Source: Myxococcales bacterium
Lineage (GTDB): Bacteria > Myxococcota_A > Polyangia > Polyangiales > Polyangiaceae
Direction of reading: 5' to 3'
DNA: 64,000 bases
Assembly (NCBI GenBank): GCA_016720545.1
Contig: JADKKK010000023.1
Coordinates: 21,264 to 85,263, forward strand
Below are positions 9,369 to 18,247 of the stretch, in pieces. Below the pieces are notes generated by a model. The model ran no database searches and was not told where the DNA came from. It saw only the letters and a list, made by a program, of their open reading frames with translations. How positions within the stretch are numbered: position 1 is the first letter of the stretch; each line of letters begins with the position of its first letter. The translations under genes and the position numbers were made by a program.

Positions 9369-11071
9369 TCTCCGTCGTCTCCGCGGTCCGTGATCTGGGG
9401 CGCCTCCGTGAGATCTCCACGGTGCTCGCCCGGCACGGCTTCGGCGAAATCGTGGCACGCGCAGGCTTCGGGCGCGCGCGGAAGCCGAAGGCGCCGGGCG
9501 AGTCGCTCGAGCCGCCCAGCGACCTCGACATCGAGGCCGACGCCCTCGCGCAGGGCGAGCTCGAGAAGAAGCGCGCGGCCACGGCCGAGCGCATCCGCCT
9601 GTGCCTCCAAGATCTCGGCCCGTGCTTCATCAAGCTCGGCCAAATCGCGTCGACGCGCACCGACGTCATCCCCGCCGACATCATCGGGGAGCTGAAGAAG
9701 CTCCAAGACGAGGTGCCGCCCATCCCGTTCGAGGAGATCAAGGCCTCGATCGAGGGCTCGCTCGGCGCGCCCATCCACAAGGTCTACAAGCGGTTCGACG
9801 AGCAGCCCCTCGCGACGGCGTCGATAGGCCAGGTGCACCGCGCCCTCCTCGAGACGCCCGACGGCGACGTCGAGGTCGTCGTGAAGGTGCAGCGGCCGAA
9901 GGTGCAGCAGCTCGTCACGCGCGACGTGGAGCTGCTCCACATCATGGCGGCGGCCGTCGAGAGCACCATCCCCGAGTCGAAGATCTACTCGCCGGTCGGG
10001 CTCGTGGCGCAGTTCGACAGATCCATCACGAGCGAGCTCAACTTCCTCGTCGAGGCCGAGAACACCGAGCGGCTCGCCGCCAACTTCGCAGGCGATCCGT
10101 TCGTGCGCTTCCCGAAGGTGTACCGACAGGCCACCTCGCGAACCATCCTCACGATGGAGTTCTTCGACGGCAAGAAGCTGAACCACGCGCTCCGCGACGG
10201 CTACGACGGCAAGCTCATCGCGAAGCGCTCGGTCGGCGTCATCATCCGCATGGCGTTCGAGCACGGCTTCTTCCACGCCGATCCCCACCCCGGGAACATC
10301 ATCATCCTCGGCCCACGCGAGGAGCCGGTGCTCGGCCTCATCGACTGCGGGATGGTGGGGCGGCTCTCGCCCGATCTCCGGGACCGCACGATCGATCTCC
10401 TCATGGCGGCCGCGCGGAACGACCCCTACGGCGTCGCCGACGCGCTCTATGCGATAGGCCGCCCCACTCGCAAGGTGGACATGCGGGAGTTCCGCAGCGA
10501 AGTGGCGCTCCTCGCCGAGAAGTACCTCGGCAAGCCGCTGAAGGACATCGACCTCGGCGCGATGCTCCGCGACCTCATCGGCGGCGCCTTGAAATACGGC
10601 GTGGAGATCCCGCCCGACTTCATGATGTTGGGCAAAGCGATGATGACCCTCGACGGCATCGGCAAGGAGCTCGATCCCGATCTCGACATTCTGGGAGAGG
10701 CGACCCCGTTCTTCACCGAGCTCTTGATGAAGCGGTATTCGCCGCAGCGGATCGGCAACGAGCTCATGCGCGGCGTCGAGCAGCTCTCGCGGGCGGGCTA
10801 CGACATGCCCATTCAGCTCCGCGAGGTGCTCGACGATCTGCGGCTCGGGCGGCTCGCGGTGCGCACGCCGGACGAGGGGCTCGCGCTCGCCACCGATCGG
10901 CTGGGGCGCCGCGTGTTCTCCGGCCTCGCGGTGGGCGCGCTCACCTTCGGCGGCGCCACGCTGCTCCGCGCCGACGACAAGCTGGTCGGGGCGCTCTTTC
11001 TGGTCGTCGCGGCCGTCGTGTGGATAGGCCACGCGCTCCTCGACTGGCGGCGCGGCACGAAGAAGGAATAG
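9365..11071 (+). CDS. AarF/UbiB (ABC1) family protein kinase-like ATPase
   Basis: 568 residues. The family-specific K-x-G-Q motif (K-L-G-Q-I-A-S) lies near residue 90. It is followed by an A-T-A-S-I-G-Q-V-H Ala-rich loop replacing the usual Gly-rich loop, V-V-V-K-V-Q-R-P with the VAIK-type Lys, H-A-D-P-H-P-G-N and an L-I-D-C-G-M metal-binding segment. The C-terminus has two hydrophobic helices that would anchor it in the inner membrane. Family members support ubiquinone and isoprenoid-lipid metabolism. The start is TTG 9365 overlapping the previous stop (TTGA), implying translational coupling. Confidence 0.85.
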   Translation: MISVVSAVRDLGRLREISTVLARHGFGEIVARAGFGRARKPKAPGESLEPPSDLDIEADALAQGELEKKRAATAERIRLCLQDLGPCFIKLGQIASTRTDVIPADIIGELKKLQDEVPPIPFEEIKASIEGSLGAPIHKVYKRFDEQPLATASIGQVHRALLETPDGDVEVVVKVQRPKVQQLVTRDVELLHIMAAAVESTIPESKIYSPVGLVAQFDRSITSELNFLVEAENTERLAANFAGDPFVRFPKVYRQATSRTILTMEFFDGKKLNHALRDGYDGKLIAKRSVGVIIRMAFEHGFFHADPHPGNIIILGPREEPVLGLIDCGMVGRLSPDLRDRTIDLLMAAARNDPYGVADALYAIGRPTRKVDMREFRSEVALLAEKYLGKPLKDIDLGAMLRDLIGGALKYGVEIPPDFMMLGKAMMTLDGIGKELDPDLDILGEATPFFTELLMKRYSPQRIGNELMRGVEQLSRAGYDMPIQLREVLDDLRLGRLAVRTPDEGLALATDRLGRRVFSGLAVGALTFGGATLLRADDKLVGALFLVVAAVVWIGHALLDWRRGTKKE

Positions 11072-11094
11072 CAGCCCGCTACGCCGCGGGAGCG

Positions 11095-12633
11095 CTACTC
11101 GACGGGCGAGGCGAGCGAGGGGAACGCGTCCCACGGATCGCTCTGCCGCAGGAGCGCGTTGTACTCGCAGAACGAGCGCGCCTCGCCCTTCGTGTCGAGC
11201 AGGTGGTGGCAGCAGTTGTCGACGCGGTCTTGGTCGTACGAGTGCCGATCCATGAACGGCTTGATGGCCACGGTGAACATGTCTTGTGAGCGCACGAGGC
11301 CTTTGGCGAGCTTCGTGACCGCGCCGCGCACGCCGCCGCCTTCGTCGACCGCGCCGCGCAGCTCGTCGGTCGAGAGGAGGGTCTTGTAGGCGACGCTGTC
11401 GATCACCTTCGGGAGGTCGACGTACTTCACCACGTTGTGGACGAGGCCAGCGCGACGCAGGAACAGGGTGATCCAGCCGCAGTTGGGGTGGCTGCAGGGA
11501 ATGGGCACGAAGTCTCTCTCTTGCACCCGCGCGCGCTGGGTCTGGCGCACCACCGCCTTCACCACGTCGCTCAAGGTGAGCCGCTCGGTCGGGTCGGGCG
11601 CGAGCTCGTAGCGCCCCGAGTACGTGGCCGGCTGGAGGGCGACGACCTTCACGTGGTCGTGCCGCATGGCGAAGTCGATGAGCTCGCCGACCTCGTCGTC
11701 GTTCACGCGACGCGCGAGGGTCATGGTGAGCTGCATGAACACGCCGAGCTCGCCGAGCTTGTCGACCACCTCGCGGCGCGCGCGCGCGGGCGAGGCGTCG
11801 CGGAGCGCCGCGTCCGTGCGGTCGCTCGTGCCGTCGAACTGGAGCAGCACCATGAGCTTCGCCTTGTAGCGGGCGAGGCGCTCGGGTACGCCCGGGCGGT
11901 TCACGAGGAGGCCGTTGGTCGGAAGATAAACCTTCTTTATCTTCGGGTGTTCACACGCAAACGCGAGCAGCTCCCAGATCTCGGGGTGGAGCAGGCCCTC
12001 GCCGCCCGTGAGCTGCACCGAGTCGAGCCCGCCCTTCTTGACGATGAGCGCCTCGAGGTAGGCCTTGAACGCGGCGAGCGGGAGCTTCTTGTCGCCTTTG
12101 GCGTCGCTGTAGCAGACGGGGCAGGCGAGATTGCAGGCGTCGGTCACCTCCACGAGGACCGTGCAGCTCTTGTTCGCGGTCTGGTCGGTGCCGTCGCACG
12201 CCCCACCCTCGCAGCAGCCCTCGCCCACGCCGAGGAAGGCGGGGATGTCGAACACGCGATCGTGCGCGAAGACCACGCCCGAGCGATCTTTGTTGGAGAG
12301 GAAGTAGTAGCGGGCGTCGTTCTCGAGGACCGCGTCGCGCATTCCGTGTACACTGCACTCTTTCCGGATGAGCGCGCGGCCGCCCTTCACGTAGACGAGC
12401 GCAGGGGCGTACGTGAGGCAGTCGGGACAGAGGCTGACCGTGGTCTTCAGCGCGCGCGCGGGCCGGACGACCCCGAAGCGCTCGAGGGCCGCGGTCTCGG
12501 TCATCTCCCCTCTCCCGCGCGCCGCGTCTCGCGCGAGGTCGAGGGCCGAGCGCGGGGGTGGGGGCGCGGCCGCAGGCGCGAGCCCGAGGCGACGTTTGGG
12601 CTTGGGGGGCGTAGCGGGATCAGAGGGCTTCAT
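11095..12633 (-). CDS. Radical SAM enzyme, Tes/MJ0619-like
   Basis: 512 residues. After a Pro/Ala-rich start comes a Cys cluster (C-P-D-C, then C-S-V-H-G), a second cluster (G-C-C-E-G-G-A-C), and the radical SAM motif C-N-L-A-C-P-V-C near residue 165. G-G-E-G follows, then a late C-S-H-P-N-C and further C-terminal cysteines. This order resembles the archaeal MJ0619/tetraether lipid synthase group, where the extra cysteines bind a rubredoxin-like iron and auxiliary clusters and the enzyme couples lipid tails. It overlaps the ferritin-like gene by 14 bp. Family assignment is by motif memory and is less certain than the radical SAM call. Confidence 0.6.
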   Translation of the reverse strand: MKPSDPATPPKPKRRLGLAPAAAPPPPRSALDLARDAARGRGEMTETAALERFGVVRPARALKTTVSLCPDCLTYAPALVYVKGGRALIRKECSVHGMRDAVLENDARYYFLSNKDRSGVVFAHDRVFDIPAFLGVGEGCCEGGACDGTDQTANKSCTVLVEVTDACNLACPVCYSDAKGDKKLPLAAFKAYLEALIVKKGGLDSVQLTGGEGLLHPEIWELLAFACEHPKIKKVYLPTNGLLVNRPGVPERLARYKAKLMVLLQFDGTSDRTDAALRDASPARARREVVDKLGELGVFMQLTMTLARRVNDDEVGELIDFAMRHDHVKVVALQPATYSGRYELAPDPTERLTLSDVVKAVVRQTQRARVQERDFVPIPCSHPNCGWITLFLRRAGLVHNVVKYVDLPKVIDSVAYKTLLSTDELRGAVDEGGGVRGAVTKLAKGLVRSQDMFTVAIKPFMDRHSYDQDRVDNCCHHLLDTKGEARSFCEYNALLRQSDPWDAFPSLASPVE

Positions 12634-13336
12634 GGGCGAGCTCCATCATCGAGCGGGCGGCCAGGAACAGTGCCCGGTTGGGCAGGCTTGGGCGGCTCCC
12701 GAAGCGGTCGAGGAAGTGGCGCACCTGCCTCGCGGAGAACGCCAGGTTCGCGCGCGCTTCACCCTCGCGGTGCAGCGCGAGCACGGCCTCCGCGCGGGCG
12801 CGCGGGAGGAGGTGTCGGACGCCCTCCAGCGTGTAGGACACATGCTTCAGCTCGTCGGCGTACACCGAGGCCACGACCTTCGCGACGTGCGAGCGGCGCG
12901 CGCGAGTCGACGCCTCGAGGTGCAGCTCGAGCGAGCGCGCGACGCGCGACTCCAGGAAGTGCGCGTGCGCCAGGAAGTGGGCGACCCGCTCGGCGCGCCC
13001 GTCGGGCGAGTCGAGTCGCCCGGTGGCGAGGTCGACGGGCGTCTCGCTGCGAATCACGCAGTTGAAGACGTCGGCGCCGGTGAAGGTCTCTGTCTCCTGG
13101 CCGAGCTTGGCGATCGCGTGGTCGTAGAGGGCGACGTGGCGGGCCTCGTCGGCGCGGTGGGCGCGCAGGCGCTCGCGGAGCTCGGGGTCGTCGGCGGCCG
13201 CCGTGGGGAAGTAGTCGTCGACGGTCTGCGGGTGGAACTCGCCGGCGCGATAGAGGCTGAGCACCCACGCGTGGGTGTCGGGGTGCGAGGCCAGCTCGTC
13301 GTGCCACACCTGCTTTAGCGACGAAAAGAGCGCCAT
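12620..13336 (-). CDS. Ferritin-like di-iron protein
   Basis: 238 residues, almost all helical. Two metal-ligand helices show D-E-A-R-H and A-D-E-L-K-H. With Glu residues on the preceding helices these make the E/ExxH pair pattern of a four-helix di-iron carboxylate protein (ferritin-like oxidase or oxygenase). The start ATG at 13336 is 15 bp after the small membrane protein gene stop, and its 3' end overlaps the radical SAM gene, so all are likely one transcript. The substrate is unknown; a lipid or radical SAM product is an attractive guess from context. Confidence 0.65.
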   Translation of the reverse strand: MALFSSLKQVWHDELASHPDTHAWVLSLYRAGEFHPQTVDDYFPTAAADDPELRERLRAHRADEARHVALYDHAIAKLGQETETFTGADVFNCVIRSETPVDLATGRLDSPDGRAERVAHFLAHAHFLESRVARSLELHLEASTRARRSHVAKVVASVYADELKHVSYTLEGVRHLLPRARAEAVLALHREGEARANLAFSARQVRHFLDRFGSRPSLPNRALFLAARSMMELAHEAL

Positions 13337-13350
13337 CCAATGGATCCGGG

Positions 13351-13524
13351 CTAGTGCTTCGAGCACATGAAGAGCACGAGGCCGAAGACGACGAGGGCGC
13401 CGAGGACGACGACGGCGAGGACGATGCCCAGCACGATGAGCACGATGACGAACGCGCTCATGCCAGCGCTCCGCATGGGCGGAGGCGGAGGCGGAGGCGG
13501 AGGCGGGATGTCCTGGTGGGTCAT
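13351..13524 (-). CDS. Small single-pass membrane protein
   Basis: 57 residues: a short polar start, ten consecutive prolines, then one long hydrophobic helix of about 30 residues ending in Cys-Ser-Lys-His. The start ATG overlaps the stop of the Lgt-like gene by four bases (ATGA). No family recognised. Its conserved placement inside a tightly packed cluster suggests it is real, perhaps an assembly or anchoring factor for the neighbouring enzymes. Confidence 0.6.
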   Translation of the reverse strand: MTHQDIPPPPPPPPPPMRSAGMSAFVIVLIVLGIVLAVVVLGALVVFGLVLFMCSKH

Positions 13525-14249
13525 GGGCGGCGCGCCACGTGAGAGTACCAGGTGAACGAGGCGACGCCGCAAGCGATGAGCGCGAGGGCGAAGACTTGAT
13601 ACGCCGAGTACGCCGAGTGGCCGCCGTCGAGGCGCCGCGTGTCGCGGAGGGCCTCGAGGACGAGCCGAAATGCGCCGTAGGCGGTGATGTAGAGCGCGAA
13701 CAGGCGGCCGCGGAGCACCCCACGCCGGTAGAGGCCGACGAGCGCGGCGAGGGCGACCCCTTGAAAGCCGAGCTCCCACAGCTGGGCGGGGAAGCGGGCG
13801 ATCCCGTCGGAGTAGGTCAGGGTGAAGCCCGCGTCGCGCGGCAGGCCCCGGCAGCATCCCGCGAAAACGCACCCCGCGCGCCCGATCGCCACCGAGAGCG
13901 GGAGCTTCGCGGCGAAGGCGTCGTTCGGCAGCTCGGTGTACCGCAGCGCGAGCTTTCCCACCTCCGCGAACACGAGGCCGCCGAGCAGGCCGCCGGTGAT
14001 CGAGCGGCCGGAGAAGACCACATCGCTCAGCGACACGTGCGCGTGCGGCCAGTCGAGATCGCCCACGAGGAACGACACCTTGGCTCCGACGATGGCGCCC
14101 ACCAGCGTGACCACCTGGAGCACGGCGTACTTCAGCCGGCTCTCGGGCGGGATGGCGCGCTTCGCGGAGGGCGTCGCGACCGCGACCGCGAGGCCGAGGA
14201 GTACGCATGCAGTATACACCCACTGGAGGCGACGCTCGTCGATGTGCAC
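13521..14249 (-). CDS. Prolipoprotein diacylglyceryl transferase-like membrane protein
   Basis: 242 residues with about seven hydrophobic segments. The central G-R-A-G-C-x-F-A-G-C-C-R-G stretch corresponds to the Lgt signature region, and a conserved-looking R-F-P-A-Q-L-W-E segment follows. Lgt moves diacylglycerol from phosphatidylglycerol to prolipoproteins; Lgt-like paralogues with the GCC variant may use other acceptors. The start is GTG at 14249; there is no clear SD site. It is the first gene of the 14249-11095 cluster. Confidence 0.65.
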   Translation of the reverse strand: MHIDERRLQWVYTACVLLGLAVAVATPSAKRAIPPESRLKYAVLQVVTLVGAIVGAKVSFLVGDLDWPHAHVSLSDVVFSGRSITGGLLGGLVFAEVGKLALRYTELPNDAFAAKLPLSVAIGRAGCVFAGCCRGLPRDAGFTLTYSDGIARFPAQLWELGFQGVALAALVGLYRRGVLRGRLFALYITAYGAFRLVLEALRDTRRLDGGHSAYSAYQVFALALIACGVASFTWYSHVARRP

Positions 14250-14316
14250 CGGCTGGCCATAGCAAATGGGCGCGGCCGCCGCGACGCGCCTGACACGACG
14301 GACGCGAGCGCGCCCC

Positions 14317-15147
14317 TCACGACGTCGACGAGCCCGCGCCCCGGGCGGCCTGCAGCGCGCGCCGGAGGGGGTACACGAGCTGTCCTCCGAGCCCCTCGGG
14401 CACGTCGCCCTCCGGCACCCCGAACACGGTCGGCGGCGTCGCGGGGAGCGCGAAGGTGCCGAACACGACGTCGAACACCGAGAGCACCCCGCCGAAGTTC
14501 GCGGGCGGCTCGTCCCGCGCGTGATGGCGGCGGTGAAAGCGCGGCGACGCGAGGACGTACCCGAGCGGCCCGAACGACCACGGCACCGCGGCGTGGAGCA
14601 AGAGCGTGTGGAGCAGGATGAGCGGCCCGAGCACCTCGAACACCTCGAAGGAGAAGCCGAGCAGCACGACGGGGAGCTGCGAGAGCAGCGTGTCGAGGAT
14701 CTCGTCGAGCGGGTGGAGGCGCGCCGCCGAGAGCGCGCGGAGCTCGGAGGGCGCGTGGTGGATCGCGTGTAGAGTCCACAGACCGCGCGTGTGGCGCAGC
14801 CGGTGGCTGCCATAGGCGAAGAGCTCGAGCACCACGAGCGCCAGCGGCGCCTGCGCGAAGAGCGGCAGGCGCGCGAAGGGCATGGCCGCCTGGATGCGGT
14901 CGAACAGCGCGTAGGGCTCGCGCTCGAGGCCCCACGCGAAGACGATCACGGCGAGCACGCCGAACACGAGGAGGCGCGCGAGCACCCCCGTGAAGAGCGG
15001 CGTGAGGAGCCAGTAGACGAGGTCGAGCCGCACCTCGCGCGCGGGGCGCGGCGGGGCCTGCGCGCGGCGCTCGAGCAGGCCAAAGACCGGCCCCAGCACA
15101 GCGAGGCCGCCGTAGATCATGAGGTACTCGGCCGCCGGCCCGGGCAT
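14317..15147 (-). CDS. Sterol desaturase / fatty acid hydroxylase family protein
   Basis: 276 residues with several membrane segments. The His boxes of the family are visible: H-R-L-R-H, H-A-I-H-H, and H-R-R-H-H near the C-terminus, which bind a di-iron centre in membrane-bound hydroxylases and desaturases. It would act on a lipid or carotenoid in the inner membrane. It lies 67 bp upstream of the Lgt-like cluster on the same strand and may be its first gene, which would add a second lipid-oxidising enzyme to the locus. Confidence 0.75.
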   Translation of the reverse strand: MPGPAAEYLMIYGGLAVLGPVFGLLERRAQAPPRPAREVRLDLVYWLLTPLFTGVLARLLVFGVLAVIVFAWGLEREPYALFDRIQAAMPFARLPLFAQAPLALVVLELFAYGSHRLRHTRGLWTLHAIHHAPSELRALSAARLHPLDEILDTLLSQLPVVLLGFSFEVFEVLGPLILLHTLLLHAAVPWSFGPLGYVLASPRFHRRHHARDEPPANFGGVLSVFDVVFGTFALPATPPTVFGVPEGDVPEGLGGQLVYPLRRALQAARGAGSSTS

Positions 15148-15213
15148 CGCTTCATGATGCCCGAATTTTCGGAGCCGAGTGTAAGGCCGCGGGGCGCGCG
15201 CCGTTCAGGAGCC

Positions 15214-16143
15214 ATGCACTCCGCACCCCTCCTTCCCGCCTGCCGGCGCTTGCTCGCGTCGGCCGCCGCCCTCCTCCTCCTCACGAGCACCGCCGCCTGC
15301 GGCGCCCAGTCGAAGGCCCCCGCCGCGTACGCGCCGGCCATGCCGCACGGCGGGGCCCCTGCGGCCGCCGCGGGCGAGTCGGCCTCCGCGTCCGTCGAGA
15401 CGAGCGCGCGGAGCGCGTCACCGTCGCCCGCGCCCTCGCCCGCGAGCCCGAGCGCCGGCACCACGCACGGCGGGAGCCCGGGCCGCGCCGCCGCCACGCC
15501 GCCCGCCGGGCCCGCCGCGCAGGCCAACGCGAAGGCCGCGAGCGAGGCGCGCGCCCCGCTCGTGGTCTACACCGGCGCGCTCTCGATGCTCACGGATCCC
15601 GACAAGATCCCGGAGACCATCGACAAGGTGATCGACGTCGCGGAGTCCCACGGCGGGAGCCTCATGGGGCGGCGCGACGACGGCGTCGAGATACGTGTAC
15701 CTTCCCTTCACTTCCGGTCGGCCCTGAAGGAGCTCGAGGGGGTGGCGAGCGTCACCGCGCGCTCCGTGAGCGCCGAGGACGTCACCGAGCAGGTGCACGA
15801 CCTCGAGGTGCGCCTCTCGAACCTGAAGGCGACGCAGCGGAGGCTCCAAGAGTTTCTCGCGCGGGCGGCGAACGTCAACGACGCCCTCACGGTCGAGCGC
15901 GAGCTCGAGCGGGTCGCGCGGGAGATCGACACCATCGAAGGCAAGGTCACCTTCTTGAAGACGCGGGCCTCCTTCTCGCGCATCACCGTGGCCCTGCGAG
16001 AGCGGCCGAAGCCCTCCCCCATCGTGAAGGAGCCTCCGCCGCCCCCGCCGCCGCCACCCCCGAAGGCCGCGACCCCCAACCTCCCCGTTCCGTGGCTCCA
16101 GGGCCTCGGCGTCGACCCCCTGCTCGCCCTCACCAAGAACTGA
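15214..16143 (+). CDS. DUF4349-type lipoprotein
   Basis: 309 residues. The signal peptide ends at a lipobox-like T-A-A-C. A low-complexity Ala/Ser/Pro linker (to about residue 105) is followed by a DUF4349-like domain: a short beta-rich segment, then a long coiled coil (D-L-E-V-R-L-S-N-L-K through R-E-I-D-T-I-E-G-K). A poly-Pro stretch lies near the C-terminus. Unlike many family members it has no C-terminal membrane helix. Probably periplasmic; role unknown. Confidence 0.65.
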   Translation: MHSAPLLPACRRLLASAAALLLLTSTAACGAQSKAPAAYAPAMPHGGAPAAAAGESASASVETSARSASPSPAPSPASPSAGTTHGGSPGRAAATPPAGPAAQANAKAASEARAPLVVYTGALSMLTDPDKIPETIDKVIDVAESHGGSLMGRRDDGVEIRVPSLHFRSALKELEGVASVTARSVSAEDVTEQVHDLEVRLSNLKATQRRLQEFLARAANVNDALTVERELERVAREIDTIEGKVTFLKTRASFSRITVALRERPKPSPIVKEPPPPPPPPPPKAATPNLPVPWLQGLGVDPLLALTKN

Positions 16144-16156
16144 TCCGGAGCCCCCT

Positions 16157-16693
16157 ATGAACGCCGTCGCCCGCCTCGCTCGCCGCTTCTTCGGCCCCGC
16201 CACCCTTCTCCCCGCGGCCCTCCGCGCCGTCGTGCTCAGCGCGACGTTCAGCGCCACCCTCGCCTGCCTCGCTTGCGTGAGCGGCTGCTCCACGAGCGCG
16301 CGGCTCGACACCCCGAGCGGCTTCGCCACCCTCGGCGACGACAAGACCTTCGCCTACCGCGCCACGAGCGCGCGCGGCGTGGTGCTCGCCGCGCGCGCCG
16401 AGAAGAACGAGCTGCGGGCCAACACGGAGTTCTGGGCCGAGAGCATCGACCTGCGGCTCTCGGGCGCGGGCTACGTGAAGCGCTCCGAGCAGGCCGTGAA
16501 ATCGCGAGGAGGCCTCGAGGGCAAGCAGCTCCGCTACACCCTCACGCGCAACGCTCGCGAGCACCGGTACTGGGTCACCGTGTTCGTAAAGGGCGACCAC
16601 GTGGTGCTGGTGGAGGCCGCCGGCGACACCGCGCACTTCGCGCCCGCCGAGGCGACCGTCGAGCGGGCGATCGCGTCCGTGCGGGTCGACTGA
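16157..16693 (+). CDS. Putative lipoprotein
   Basis: 178 residues. A long hydrophobic leader ends at V-S-G-C, a plausible lipobox. The rest is a small mixed alpha/beta domain with no motif I can name. It follows the DUF4349 gene by 13 bp and is probably co-transcribed. It ends convergently with the atpE gene. Confidence 0.55.
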   Translation: MNAVARLARRFFGPATLLPAALRAVVLSATFSATLACLACVSGCSTSARLDTPSGFATLGDDKTFAYRATSARGVVLAARAEKNELRANTEFWAESIDLRLSGAGYVKRSEQAVKSRGGLEGKQLRYTLTRNAREHRYWVTVFVKGDHVVLVEAAGDTAHFAPAEATVERAIASVRVD

Positions 16694-16782
16694 GCCGAGC
16701 GAGCGTCCGAGAGGCGCGAAAAGAAAAGCGCGAAGGCGCTCGATCCGGTCGGATCGGCGCCTCGCGTGCGTCTCGGGGAGTG

Positions 16783-16814
16783 TTCGCGGGGCTTAGCTTG
16801 CTAGCCCCCGCGAA
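16783..16814. terminator. Hairpin between convergent genes, possible bidirectional terminator
   Basis: TTCGCGGGG at 16783-16791 pairs with CCCCGCGAA at 16806-16814. An inner CT/AG pair lies across a bulged C, with a loop of about 9 nt. It lies between the end of the lipoprotein gene and the end of atpE. There is no T-tract on either side, so intrinsic termination is uncertain. Confidence 0.45.
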
Positions 16815-16818
16815 GCGC

Positions 16819-17163
16819 TCACTTGGAGGCGGTGCCGTTGAGGAAGAACGCGATGACGAAGCTGAGGAGCACGAGCGACTCGATGAGCGCCAGCGCGAGG
16901 ATCATCGGGGTCTGGATGCGGGCGGCGGCGCCCGGGTTGCGCGAGATGCCCTCGAGCGCGGCGGCGGCCGCGCGGCCCTGACCGACGGCGCCACCGAGCA
17001 CTCCGAGACCGATGGCGAAGCCCGCGCCGGCCGCCGCGTACATCTTCACGTCGTTGGCGTTCGCGCCGGCGTGAGCGCCTTCCTGCGCGAAGGCAGCGAG
17101 CGGGACGAGGAGGGTTGCGGTGGCGCTCAGCGCCATGAGACCGAGCTTGCGGGAGGTCGACAT
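16819..17163 (-). CDS. atpE: ATP synthase F0 subunit c
   Basis: 114 residues, longer than the usual 75-85 because of an N-terminal signal-like hydrophobic extension of about 35 residues. The two c-subunit helices follow, joined by the polar loop R-N-P-G. The ion-binding carboxylate is Glu95 on helix 2, followed by Ser96, with Gln62 on helix 1. The extension may be a cleaved leader, as known for some c subunits. It is the last gene of the atpZ-I-B-E group; the remaining F1/stalk genes are not in the window. Confidence 0.9.
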   Translation of the reverse strand: MSTSRKLGLMALSATATLLVPLAAFAQEGAHAGANANDVKMYAAAGAGFAIGLGVLGGAVGQGRAAAAALEGISRNPGAAARIQTPMILALALIESLVLLSFVIAFFLNGTASK

Positions 17164-17281
17164 TGGAGAGGCTCCTTCAGAATCCGAATTACGGTAGGTA
17201 CGTAGGGGGTTGGGAGCGCGCCGGGGGGACGACGTTCGCGACCGAGCGCGCTCTTTAGTCTCTTTGTTTCGAGCTGACTAC

Positions 17282-17305
17282 CCCCTTCGAGCACGCTCGA
17301 AGGGG
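17282..17305 (-). other. Intercistronic hairpin between atpB and atpE
   Basis: A perfect 11-bp inverted repeat, CCCCTTCGAGC (17282-17292) and GCTCGAAGGGG (17295-17305), lies in the 149-bp gap between atpB and atpE. It lacks a following T-run on the transcribed strand. A stabilising or processing hairpin that raises atpE output is plausible because subunit c is needed in many copies; attenuation is the alternative. Confidence 0.5.
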
Positions 17306-17312
17306 AGGAGAA

Positions 17313-18143
17313 TTAGGCGTGCGCCTTCGCGCCGATCTCCGCCTTGGCGTGGCCGTCCGCGTGGCCGTGGCCTTCGCCGTGGTCTTCGTGCTCGGTCGCC
17401 AGCGTGATGTAGATCGACGCGAGGAGGCAGAAGACGAGCGCCTGCACGCCAGCGACGAGCGTGCCGAGGATGAGGATGGGAATGGGGAGGAAGAGCGCGA
17501 AGATGGCCACCATGATCGACGCCAGGAGGTGGTCGACCGCGATGTTGAGCATGAGGCGGAGCGCGAGCGTCACCGGGCGGATGACGAACATGGTGAGCAG
17601 CTCGAGCGGGAAGATGAGGATCGCGAGCGGGAGCACCGGCCCCATCATGTGCTTGAAGTAGCCGAGGCCGTTCTCCTTCACGCCGTAGTAGTTGAACGCG
17701 ACGGCGATGATGATCGCGCAGGCCGCGGTGACGTTCAGGCTGGAGGTGGGCGGCAGGAAGCCCGGGATCATGCCGAGGAAGTTCGACACCAGGATGAAGA
17801 GGGCCGACGTGCCGATGATGGGGAAGTAACGCTTCGCCCGCTCGGGGCCCATCATGTCGCGCATCAACGTGTAGAAGTAGGTGACGACCACCTCGACCAG
17901 CGTGCGCAGCGAGAGCTTCTCGTCCGGGATGACCGACTTGTCGTAGTCGGCGATCTGCTTGCGGACCGCGAACGCGATCCCCAGCAGGATGGCGACGACG
18001 AGCACCACCGCGGCGATGGGCTCGGCCTGATGATCGCCCACGGGGTGGTGCCCCACGAACGTGTTGCCGAAGTTCTCCATGTTCTTCCCGAGGGCGGGGA
18101 ACATGGCGACCAGGTAGCTCAAAAAGGACGTGTGCTCCGGCAT
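17313..18143 (-). CDS. atpB: ATP synthase F0 subunit a
   Basis: 276 residues with five to six membrane helices. The helix with the essential Arg is near residue 196 (R-P-V-T-L-A-L-R-L), although the usual F-G-N after it is M-L-N here. An unusual His/Glu/Asp-rich C-terminal tail (E-H-E-D-H-G-E-G-H) of about 25 residues could bind metal. It forms the proton or sodium half-channels against the c-ring. It lies downstream of atpI-like and upstream of atpE on the same strand. Confidence 0.88.
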   Translation of the reverse strand: MPEHTSFLSYLVAMFPALGKNMENFGNTFVGHHPVGDHQAEPIAAVVLVVAILLGIAFAVRKQIADYDKSVIPDEKLSLRTLVEVVVTYFYTLMRDMMGPERAKRYFPIIGTSALFILVSNFLGMIPGFLPPTSSLNVTAACAIIIAVAFNYYGVKENGLGYFKHMMGPVLPLAILIFPLELLTMFVIRPVTLALRLMLNIAVDHLLASIMVAIFALFLPIPILILGTLVAGVQALVFCLLASIYITLATEHEDHGEGHGHADGHAKAEIGAKAHA

Positions 18144-18247
18144 GCGAGTGCGCTTCCTATCACAGGTTTTTTGAGAAAAGCACCATTCGTTGCGCCCGAA
18201 AGAGAGCGCGAAATATTTTCGCAGAGAGGCTCTTTTTGCCGAGAAAT

